From Scylla paramamosain (taxonomy: Eukaryota > Arthropoda > Malacostraca > Decapoda > Portunidae), in the NCBI RefSeq assembly GCF_035594125.1, contig NC_087190.1, forward strand, positions 9,824,104 to 9,888,103: a DNA stretch of 64,000 nt, written 5' to 3'. The translations under genes were made by a program, and so were the position numbers. Of the stretch, positions 54,553-64,000 are shown one piece after another (the first letter of the stretch is position 1; each line of letters starts with the position of its first letter). Under the pieces are notes generated by a model. The model saw only the letters and a list, made by a program, of their open reading frames with translations. It was not told where the DNA came from and made no database searches.

Positions 54553-55437
54553 ATGCCGAACCAGGACGAGGGTTCGCTACTTACATCTAGTGCGTCGCAG
54601 GATAGTGTTTCTTCCGTAACCGCAGGTGTTGCCGTCAAACCACCACCCTTTGATGAGACTTCAGTAACACGCTGGTTTACAATAATTGAATCACAGTTTG
54701 TTCTTGCCAAGATCACTGTTTGAAGTACTAAATTTCACCATATATTATCAAATTTGCCACTTAGAGTAATCAATCAATTGAGTGATGAAGTCATCAATTC
54801 TTCAGACTATGGTGAATTAAAGCAATCTTTGATACCTCTTTTCACCAGGTCAAAACCTGAACTTTTTGACTCTCTTGTTAATCAAAATAACATAATGTGT
54901 GACAGACCTTCCACGTATTTGAGAGAGTTGCGTAAAATAGCTGCTCAACTAGGGGTGGATGATTCCTTTATAAAGTTAAAATTTTTGAAAGCATTACCTA
55001 GTAGCATCAGACCTCTCCTAGTGACATATGAGGAGAGCTCTACACTAGAGGAACTGGCTCGTGTAGCTGAGACATTATTGGCCTATGGCTCAAGTAATGC
55101 GAGTGTAAACAACAGCGCTAATGTTTCCATGGTGGAAGGTGGACAAGGGTCCAGGCCTGCGAGCCGGAACAGAGATAATGGTAATAGAGGCCCAAATTTC
55201 ACTTCAGCTTGTCAGGATAATGTATTTTCTAGAACTTATGTTCCCATTGGAGTGCGCGCTTTTCATGAAGGTCAGCGTCCTCAGGTGTGCAGGTACCATC
55301 TGTATTATGGTAACAGGGCAAAATCATGTAAACGATGGTGTATACTTTCTTCTACAGCTTCTAATATTTTGCCAGATTCTCGCCCTAATTCTCGTTCTTC
55401 TTCCCCCGCTCGCGTATTCCACCAGGCGGGAAACTAG
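54553..55437 (+). pseudogene. gypsy gag-like region, right copy
   Basis: Copy of 4356-5240 with the same internal TGA (54721-54723) and degenerate zinc-knuckle-like cluster. Confidence 0.75.
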
Positions 55438-55871
55438 TAGGGCAGTCCATAGAAATATCAGTTGCGACCGTCGGACTGCCACTTAGAGTAAGTGCCACAA
55501 TCGGTTGCAAGAATTACCAATTTTTGATAGATACTGGTTCATCACTTTCGCTGCTTCCTAATGAATCAGAACTTACTCCATTCCTCAGGCCAACTGCTGT
55601 TACTCTTACTAATGCTTCAGGTAAACCCATACGTTGTTATGGTGAAGTCGATGTAGACCTTGGGATACGATGTATTAGGCGTTCTTTCCCTTGGTCTTTC
55701 GTCATTGCTGACGTTATATATCCAACTTTGGGAACCGATTTTCTTGCAGCTAACTCACTAATGGTAGACTGTAAAAACCAGTCGCTAATAGACTCCTCTA
55801 CCCAATGTAAGATTCCTCTTGAAGTTTCTTATTTCCTATTTCTTCATATTTGGTTAATTATAATGGGGTAG
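55426..55871 (+). pseudogene. gypsy aspartic protease region, right copy
   Basis: Copy of 5229-5674; active-site D-T-G at 55530-55538. One G-to-A change near 55449 alters a Val to Ile in this frame. Confidence 0.8.
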
Positions 55872-56440
55872 ACTCAAAAGCTGTTGAACTCCTTTCTCAG
55901 TTTCCGGTTCTTACTTCACCTTTGCAGTTGTCAGCTACTACACCTCCTGTGGAAACTATACACCATCGTATTGATACAGGTGACTCACCTCCTATACATT
56001 TCAAAGCAAGACCTTTGACAGGTGAGAAGCTCAAAGCGGCTAAAGATGAATTTCAGTTTTTGCTTAATGCCGGAATCATTCGGCGCTCTAACGCTCCTTT
56101 GGCGTCTCCTCTGCACCTTGTGCCTAAGAAGGAGCCCGGTGCTTGGACACCTTGTAGTGACTATCGCGGACTCAATAACGTAACTGTGAATGATAAATAT
56201 CCCATACCACATTTGCGCTGTCTCACCATGTCACTTAAGGGTAAGACCATATTTTCAAAGATCGATTTACAGCGTGCATACTTACAGATCCCTGTGGCCA
56301 AAGATGATGCACCTAAGACTGCAGTATGCACACCGTTTGGTCTGTTTGAATTTTTGTATATGCCCTTTGGTCTTAAGAACGCAGGTTCCACTTTTCAGCG
56401 CTTCATTGACACCATATTGGTGTCATATCTTAGTAGCTAG
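55850..56440 (+). pseudogene. gypsy RT N-terminal half, YxDD lost, right copy
   Basis: Copy of 5653-6243 with the identical deletion-frameshift after F-I-D-T-I-L. Confidence 0.85.
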
Positions 56441-57434
56441 TACAACTCTTGAAGAACACATTGCTGATGTTAAGACTGTTCTTTCTACTTTAGCAAAACA
56501 CAACTTAAGACTATCTATAGATAAATGTGAATTTTTCAAGTCCTCGCTCACCTTCCTTGGCTATGAGGTCAGTGCTCATGGAATTAGACCACCTCAAACT
56601 TCAACTGCATTGCGCCGTTTTATGGGGATGCTAAATTTCCTTAGACCAATGATCCCTAATTTTGCCGATGTTGCTTATTCATTGACAGAACTCTTACGGC
56701 ATAATCCATCTTCTAAATCTCTCTCATGGACAGATGTTGCAAGGGACTCCTTCAACAATTTGAAGCAAGCCCTAGTCACTTGTCCTACCCTCGCCTATCC
56801 CTCTCAGAAGGCAACTGATTACCAGCTTGTGACTGACAGCTCGAGCTTCGCAGTTGGCGCAGCTCTATACCAGATTATAGATGACACGCCTACGCCTCTA
56901 GGATTTTATTCCAAAAAGCTCTCTGACACTCAGAAAACCTATTCCACCTATGACAGAGAACTCTTAGCTTCTTATTTGGCTGTCATTTACTTTAAAACAC
57001 TCATTGATGGCCACTCGGTCACCTTGTTCCTTGACCATAAACCTTTAGTTTCTGCCTTTCATTCTAAGTCAGTTGCAAGGTCTGATAGGCAACAACGGCA
57101 ACTTTCTTTAATCTCTGAATATGTATCATCAATAGTGTACATCCTTGGGGACAACAATGTTGTTGCCGATTGTTTATCAAGACCATCATGTGCAATTTCA
57201 GTTGATTCTTTCGACTTGTGTGGCATAGCTCGTTCCCAGGAAGGTGACACCGAGCTCGGTTTGTACAAGGAGAGATTATCCAATTATACCTTGCCCTCTA
57301 ATCTTGCTCTATGGTGCGACACATCTACCAACGCACCAAGACCGTTTGTTCCTTCTTCTTTTAGGATAAATGTCATTCATTCATTACACGATCTATCTCA
57401 TCCTGGTATTAAAGCCACTGCTAAAATAATTTAA
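56417..57434 (+). pseudogene. gypsy RT thumb and RNase H, right copy, extra stop
   Basis: Copy of the first part of 6220-7660. TAA at 57432-57434 replaces AAA of the left copy and separates RNase H from integrase. Confidence 0.85.
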
Positions 57435-58586
57435 CAACGTTATTTCTGGCTTTGTATGGACAAAGATATAAAGGAGTTTGTAACGAATTGTCTTAAATGT
57501 CAACAAGCTAAAACACACAGACACACAATATCACCAGTTTCTCCTATTTCTACTCCTACTGATCGCTTCCAGACTGTTCATATAGATATTGTTGGACCAT
57601 TGCCTCCTGCTACTCTTCCTAACTACCCATACCCTCTCCCATACAGTTACCTTCTCACTTGCATTGACAGAGCGACAAGATGGACGGAAGCTATACCTGT
57701 AATAGACACCACCGCGAGCTCCGTCGCTATTGCATTCGTGGCTGGTTGGATTTCTCGTTTTGGAGTACCGCTGCAGGTAGTGACAGACAGAGGTGCTCAA
57801 TTTGAAAGTGAGTTGTTTTCCGAGCTTTCCTCAATTATTGGCTTCCATCACATGTGAACAACTGCTTATCATCCTCAAGCGAACGGTATCATTGAACGCC
57901 ATCACCGCTCTCTAAAATCAGCGATACGTGCTAGACAAGAGAACTGGTTTTATGCTTTGCCCATAGTCTTACTTGGATATCGCTTGACACCTAATATGAC
58001 CAGTTACTCGCCATTCACTGCTGTCACAGGAACTCGTATGTTGTATCCTTCTGCAATTATCACTAAAGACTTGCCAATATCAACAAACAAATATACTATA
58101 CACCGCTTGATTAAAGAAATGCAGGCCATTGATTTTTATGACGTTTCATCAGGTGAATGTCACTCCTCATCTAAACCATATGTTCCTAACGTTCTGTTTT
58201 CATGTTCAAAGGTCTGGGTGCGGATTGACAGAGTTCGCAAAAGTTTAGAAGCTCCTTATTCGGGACCTTATGAAGTATTACAACGTGACCCGAAATATTT
58301 CATCCTCAGACTACCTCAGGGTGACACGTCTGTATCTATTGACCGTTTGAAGACAGCTTATATACCAATCACCAGACAAGCACCATCTAATGATAGAGAT
58401 GACCTGACTACGTCTACCTTAGACTCTAATTCATCTCCTTTGCCTGATATCTCTGCTTCTACACATTCCCCTTCTGCTCATTTCCAGTCTGATCTTCCTC
58501 GCCATACCATGCCTAACTTCCCTCGTACAACTCGTTCAAGGAGGACAGTGTATTTCAGTCAACACCCTCACTATTTATATTACTAG
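57435..58586 (+). pseudogene. gypsy integrase region, right copy
   Basis: Copy of 7238-8389: zinc-region C-L-K-C, D-I-V-G, T-D-R-G, then TGA 57855-57857, then I-I-E-R and the GPY/F block. Confidence 0.85.
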
Positions 58587-58601
58587 GTGAACTCCGTTCT
58601 T

Positions 58602-59281
58602 GAGGGGGGAGTATTGTAGGAGTACATAGATACACCATTAGAAGTTCGAGGTAGGTTCCAGTAATGCGGTTTACACCTCTTTAGGTACTGCCACGGTCTC
58701 GGTCATTCGGCTGACTGGACGCCTACCTAAAACACCACACACTCACGCCTGCAATGGTTTTCCTTTATTGAGATTTAAGCACCACCTGGAGTTTGGGTAA
58801 GCACTTTGTATTATGATGGTATTGTGATTATGATGTATTGTGATTATGATATATTTATTTAGTATTAACTTTGATGAACATGTAAGTGTATGTGATTACA
58901 GTTAAAAGTATTTGGGTGATCTTGTAAATTATTGTGAATGTACCTTGTTGGTGATATTTGATAGAAACATGATTTTCTATGGAGTTGAATTAGTATAATA
59001 TTTCCAGACCATGTTTATATTATAACTTGTGATGTGTCTGCTAATTTCGTGTAGGATTTCGTATTCACTTAATTGGTTGTTGGCAGGCCTCTGTTGTTGT
59101 ATATTTGCTGTGACTGTGTCAGAGGAATCTAACTGCGCCTGTGAACAGCGCCCGCAAATAAACTCACGGCACCTGTCTGGAAGTTTCTGTACCGGTCCCC
59201 GCTCTACATGTGCTCACTAGAGGTCTGAGGTGCCGTGTCGTGTAATTTTTCGCAAATAAAATTTTAACAAAGTGTCGGACA
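58602..59281 (+). repeat. Polypurine tract and probable 3' LTR, right copy
   Basis: Copy of 8405-9084; LTR start TGTAGGAG at 58615. A PBS-like TGGCAGTGG follows at 59294. Confidence 0.6.
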
Positions 59282-59511
59282 AGGTTGCTATTTTGGCAGT
59301 GGATTTTTGAGACCCCGGCCTGATGGTAAATATGTACTTTGGTGTCATATGTGGATAATGAGGGCAATTATGAGTAAATTTAGGATAAACTTAGCTAAAC
59401 TTTATAGACACAGGTAGCGAGACTAAGGGCCTATTTCACAGTCGCTTCCTGTTGTTGTGATCGTTACCAATGAGTGGTGATGTCCACCGACAACAAATCC
59501 GATTTCACAGA

Positions 59512-60074
59512 CGTTTTTCGTGGCATATCAGAAGTTCTTATCCTCTTGTACTTGTCATATTTCCTAAATTGTATATTAAAATTATTTAACAATACAACAA
59601 CATTTTCTAGGCTATAATAGTAATTTACTATGATCAAATTTAAGAATTTGGAAGGCGTCGTGAACTTAATTCACCAGCTGATGAAAACGTCACTACCTGT
59701 CACCCTTATTTCATCTCATCTGCTACGCCTCCTTGGTTAAAAACTGTAATAATTCTCACATACGCTTAGGGTGTGTAGAATCTGTCACCTAAGAGAAATA
59801 TTAGATAATATTAAAATAGCATTACCATTAGGCTAGGTCTAGATTAATTCAGTTCATTAATTTAATTGCTAATTCTTTCAATACGTAGATCAAGATTAAA
59901 AAAAAAAAAAAGATTTTTACTAAAAAAATTAATAACCAGTCTCAAAATTAGTAGGCTGGAAAAATTATGTGACGTGTTTTGAATGGTAACATTCATAAAA
60001 AGACGCCATACTTGAGGATTTGAGCGTGCGGGGGTGGGAGGGAAGGGGGAAAAGTGACGCGTCTTGGAGTAGTG

Positions 60075-60106
<32 letters not shown>

Positions 60107-61103
60107 TTTATTGACCACAGTTAGCAAGCAAGCACACACACACACCACGGTATTCTTGACGCCCCGGTATCGTGTGCAAGTGTCTGTGCGGGTGTAGCTT
60201 GTGCGCCACACCCTCTGTTATCTTTGCTCAAACTCGTGTGTGAAAGTCTATGGGGCTAATACCTCAACCAGAGCAAGCACGATCATTATTTGCCATTATG
60301 AATGTATATAACGCATCATCAGTAGTCTTATAATCTAGTTTTTGTCGAATATTTGAAGCCATACATTGTTAGATTGAAATGTTTCGGGTTTTATGGAAAT
60401 AGCCCTAGCCTATTAATTTTGAGACTACTTATTTCTCAGTAATTTTATTTTTATTTTTTTTTAATCGTGATCTATTTATTAAAAGGAATAACAATAAAAT
60501 TAATGAATTGATTTGATGACAACCTAGTCTAACTGAAGCAAGCCTAGTCCACTGATGGAAACGGTAATGTTATTTCAATATTATCTAATATTTCTCATGG
60601 GTGAGATTTAAAGTGATTATTTCTTTTTTACCAAACATGATTTTTTTTTTTTTTTTTAGTCATGATCTGTCCATTGAAAGGATCAGCAATTAGATTAATT
60701 AATTTAATTAATCTAGGCTAGGTTTAGATTAATTAATTTAATTAATCTAAACCTAGCCTAATAGAAGCAAGCCTAGCCCTCTGATGGAAATGGTAATGCT
60801 ATTTTAATATTATCTAATATTTTTCTTTGGTGATAAACTCCACACACCCTATGCGTATGTGAGAATTATTACAGTTTTTAACCAAGGAGGCGTAGCAGAT
60901 GAGATGAAATAAGGGATGACAGGTAGTGACGTTTTCATCAGCTTGTGAAATGAGTTCACGACGCCATCCAAACTCTTTAATTTGATCATATTACTATTAC
61001 GCCCTACTAAATGTTGTTGTATTGTTAAATAATTTTTAATATACGATTTAGGAAGTAATACTAGGAAAAGAGGATAAGAACTTGTGATATTTGCAAGAAA
61101 TAT
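59512..61103. mobile_element. Nested foldback element, right copy
   Basis: Copy of 9315-10905. Differences seen: CTCTGATGG/CACTGATGG near 60551, GCTGGTG/GCTTGTG near 60944 and changes in the T-runs near 60450. Confidence 0.75.
60714..60760. repeat. Perfect 47-nt palindrome, right copy
   Basis: Identical to 10516-10562. Confidence 0.9.
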
Positions 61104-61721
61104 ATGCACTGGTAAGCTACATTCGGGAGGCCCAGCAGCTACTAAGCCAGCGTTACCAGAGGCTCCAACTTCTAGTAATGATCAAAACAAACATCGCCTC
61201 AAAAAACATCTGTTTACGTTACGTTTATGGGGAGAGAGATAGTAGGGGGGGAAATAAGAAGAAATGAGGGGAAGATAATAGGTTGGGTTAAATGACGAAG
61301 GAAAGTAGAATGGTAAAAGATGACGGGCAGACCGTCATGCTGTTTTAATGTGATTATTTAATGTATCTATGATTTATTGTTTTTTCTTCAATACTGTGTC
61401 AGTAATACATTCTCCTCGCATCCCCTGTCTGTACCGCATGGTGCTGCCTTGCAAGGCTGACACCTGTCTAGTTCCCCTCGTGGGAGGGACCTGGATCCAG
61501 GCAACACCACGACTCAGGGCGCAGCAGTAAACGCTCTAATAACCCGTCTCACGCTGCCGGTAGTCCGCAGACGTCCTGGGATGACTGAGCCCCTCACCTG
61601 GGGAGCAGTGTTGCCACAAATATTAAGTCCCATATATTATTGATTTATTTTATTTTTTTTCCCACAGAATCCCACAAAGTATAAGGAAAATCCCATTAAA
61701 ATTCAAATTAATTTTGAACAG

Positions 61722-61726
<5 letters not shown>
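61104..61726. other. No gene recognised (copy of 10906-11528)
   Basis: Same sequence as the left copy except for the T-run near 61645. Confidence 0.5.
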
Positions 61727-61775
<49 letters not shown>

Positions 61776-61790
61776 CTCGTATATATATAT
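61727..61790. repeat. (GT)n with short (TA)n, inversion breakpoint, right
   Basis: About 22 GT units, then TATACTCG and about seven TA units, then CATAGTTTAG, which pairs inverted with 3550-3557 on the left. Confidence 0.95.
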
Positions 61791-61905
61791 ACATAGTTTA
61801 GTGTACCATGATATATAGAGTTTCTCAAGTTATTGACAGAAAACGAAAAGTATAATGGGAAACAATAACAGATTCATGGAGAAAATACGGAAACACACAC
61901 ACTTT

Positions 61906-61912
<7 letters not shown>

Positions 61913-61972
<60 letters not shown>
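61913..61972. repeat. (GT)n microsatellite
   Basis: About 30 GT units; mirror of the CA run at 3381-3440. Confidence 0.95.
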
Positions 61973-61974
<2 letters not shown>

Positions 61975-62088
61975 AGAACCTTGGTTGAAATTAAAAGTGA
62001 AGGCATTTTATAGGAGGAGGAGGCAGTAGACACCTGCCGAATCGATAATTACTCCCAGTGAGGTCTAAAGCACTGTTCAGGGGGTGCT

Positions 62089-63114
62089 GTGAACTTTTCA
62101 ATAAACCCAGCTGTGACCTCACTGAACGTTTCCCTTTGTGTCTTACAACACAAGGGGGCAGTCACAGCCTGCCCTCTAAAGACAACTCTCTTCCTCCACA
62201 CAAAACTACAAGCACCTAATAACACACACACCCTTCACTCAAAAATTTTAAAATCATTATGGCGACTCCTACATCAGCCTCGGAGTCCCCATCTCGGGGA
62301 GGGGACCATAAATGTCCCCAGGTCGGACTGCCTTTCTGTCGACGACCCTAAGTGTCTTGACACCCCCCTCAAATTTTTCTTCATTAACTTCTGCAACATT
62401 CGGGGTCTAAGATCTAATTTTCAATCTGTAGAACACCACCTCTCCTCTTCTAAACCTCATCTTCTTTTCCTCACTGAAACTCGGGTGTCTGAGGCAACTG
62501 ACAGTAGCCCTTTTTCTGTTCTCTCCTACTTTCTCTATCCTCATTTTCGATCCAAAGCTGGATGCTGCGTTTATGGGCGCAATGACTTAACCTGCTCTCG
62601 TGCCCATGCTCTTGAATCTTGCAAGTTTTCCACCATCTGGCTACGACTACAGAGTCACTCTCATACTAAATTTATCTGTGCTGTATACCTCTCACCTAAC
62701 TCCTCTGACTATAAGAAATTCTTTGACTACTTAACTTCCAAAGTGGAGCACATTCTGAACCTCTTCCCTTTTGCAGAGATCTCCATTCTTGGAGACTTCA
62801 ATGTTCACCACTAGCTTTGGCTTTCCTCTCCCTTCACTGACCATCCTGGTGAACTAGCCTACAACTTTGCTATCCTCCATGACCTAGAGCAATTGGTGCA
62901 ACACCCTACTCGTATTCCTGACCGTCTTGGAGATACGCCCAACATTCTTGACCTTTTCCTGACCTCTAATCCTTCTGCTTATGCTGTCACCCTTTCTTCT
63001 CCGTTGGGCTCCTCCGATCACAATCTCATATCTTTATCTTGTCCTATCACTCCAATCCCTCCTCAGGATCCCCCTAAGCGTGGCGTTTTGCCTCTGCTAG
63101 TTGGGGGGACCTGA
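62089..63114 (+). pseudogene. LINE-1 endonuclease region, right copy
   Basis: Open for 241 codons (62089-62814) because it keeps CAA at 62422-62424 where the left copy has TAA. It contains N-I-R-G-L, L-T-E-T-R and L-G-D-F-N, then the shared stop at 62812-62814, then resumes (62893-63114) with S-S-D-H-N. A frameshift near 63080 follows; a G/A difference to the left arm is at 63080. Confidence 0.85.
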
Positions 63115-63129
63115 GGAGGTATTTTGCTG

Positions 63130-64000
63130 ATTTTCCTTGGAATGACTACTGCTTCCGTGTCAGAGACCCGTCTTTGTGTGCTGAGCGCATAACAGAGGTG
63201 ATAGTGTCTGGCATGGAGGCATACATTCCTCACTCTTTTTCTCGTCCTAAACCTTCTAAACCTTGGTTTAACACAGTTTGTTCTCGTGCTATACATGATA
63301 GAGAGGTGGCCCACAAAAGGTACTTAAGCCTTCCATCACCAGAATCTCATGCACTTTATATTTCTGCCCGGAACCATGCCAAGTCTGTTCTCCAACTAGC
63401 CAAAAACTCCTTCATTAACAGAAAATGTCAAAACCTTTCGAGATCTAACTTCCCTCGTGATTTCTGGCATCTAGCCAAAAATATCTCCAATAACTTTGCT
63501 TCTTCTTCTTTCCCTCCTCTATTTCAACCAGATGGCACCACTGCTATCACATCTATTTCTAAAGCTGAACTCTTTGCTCAAACCTTTGCTAAAAACGCTA
63601 CCTTGGACGATTCTGGGCTTGTTCCTCCCTCTCCTCCACCCTCTGACTACTTCATGCCACCTATTAAAATTCTTCGCAATGATGTTTTCCATGCCGTCGC
63701 TGGCCTAGGGAAGGCTTATGGACCTGATGGGGTCCTTCCTATTGTTCTCCGAAACTGTGCCTCCGTGCTTGCACCTTGCCTAGTCAAACTCTTTCAGCTC
63801 TGTCTGTCAACATCTACCTTTCCTTCTTGCTGGAAGTTTGCCTACATTCAACCTGTTCCTAAGAAGGGTGACCGTTTTAATCCCTTAAACTACCGTCCTA
63901 TTGCTTTAATTTCCTATCTAAAGTTTTTGAATCTATCCTCAACAGGAAGATTCTTAAACATCTATCACTTCACAACCTTCTATCTGATCGCCAGTATGGG
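63130..64000 (+). pseudogene. LINE-1 RT N-terminal region, right copy, partial
   Basis: Linker and RT fingers (K-A-Y-G-P-D-G-V near 63713-63733, K-K-G-D-R-F-N-P-L-N-Y-R-P-I near 63858-63903), then a frameshift near 63915 and the window end. The palm is not included. Confidence 0.8.

Larger units (their letters stand above)
62089..64000 (+). mobile_element. LINE-1, right copy, runs off the window
   Basis: Mirror of 1353-3264. Contains the endonuclease and the first half of the RT; the catalytic YADD lies beyond the window end. Confidence 0.85.

Overview
Eukaryotic, repeat-dense DNA with no prokaryotic features. Very long dinucleotide tracts (TA, GA/CT, GT/CA), several decayed non-LTR retrotransposons with endonuclease and reverse transcriptase domains, a Ty3/gypsy-type LTR element, a hAT-like remnant and a degenerate AACCT (arthropod telomere-like) tract together suggest an arthropod, most likely a decapod crustacean (crab or shrimp). 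The taxon is inferred from style of content, not proven.

The dominant structure is a giant inverted repeat. Positions 1-31228 (left arm) reappear as the reverse complement at 34058-64000 (right arm), around a 2829-bp unpaired spacer (31229-34057). Paired coordinates sum to about 65283 near the centre and about 65352 further out; the drift comes mainly from microsatellite length differences. The arms run past both window ends. They are nearly identical, with isolated substitutions, small indels and microsatellite length changes. One 8-kb block breaks the symmetry: the gypsy-bearing segment (3556-11586 left, 53751-61790 right) lies in the SAME orientation in both arms, so it has been inverted in one of them, with both junctions inside (TA)n tracts.

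Left arm, outside to centre: a LINE on the minus strand (61-3264); a solo 3' tail of the same LINE; a Ty3/gypsy element (about 3985-9120) that has lost its 5' LTR and its RT catalytic box; a nested foldback element (9315-10905); a compound microsatellite; a hAT-transposase-like remnant; an RT scrap; then the one convincing host-like gene, an intronless J-domain (DnaJ/Hsp40) gene called DnaJ-A here, with CCAAT boxes, TATA box and initiator. Behind it lies a multi-kb A-rich degenerate tandem repeat (unit about 95-100 bp) into which RT fragments and further copies of the DnaJ 3' end are embedded. Next come a second LINE, a decayed paralog DnaJ-B (HPD changed to YPD), more of the same satellite, an AACCT tract, another DnaJ body fragment, a 19-bp hairpin and a MITE-like element. 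The spacer holds a third, unrelated LINE with a 5' inverted piece. The right arm repeats the left-arm list in reverse order.

The J-domain gene appears as full or near-full copies (A left, A right, B left, B right), as body fragments and as at least four 3'-end modules per arm, so the region looks like an amplified J-domain gene cluster carried on a palindrome. DnaJ-A is open for 582 codons in the right arm but stops after 489 codons in the left arm because of one CAA-to-TAA change. The main uncertainty is whether the palindrome is a true chromosomal structure or two haplotypes joined head-to-head by the assembler; either way the flipped 8-kb block would be a real structural variant.
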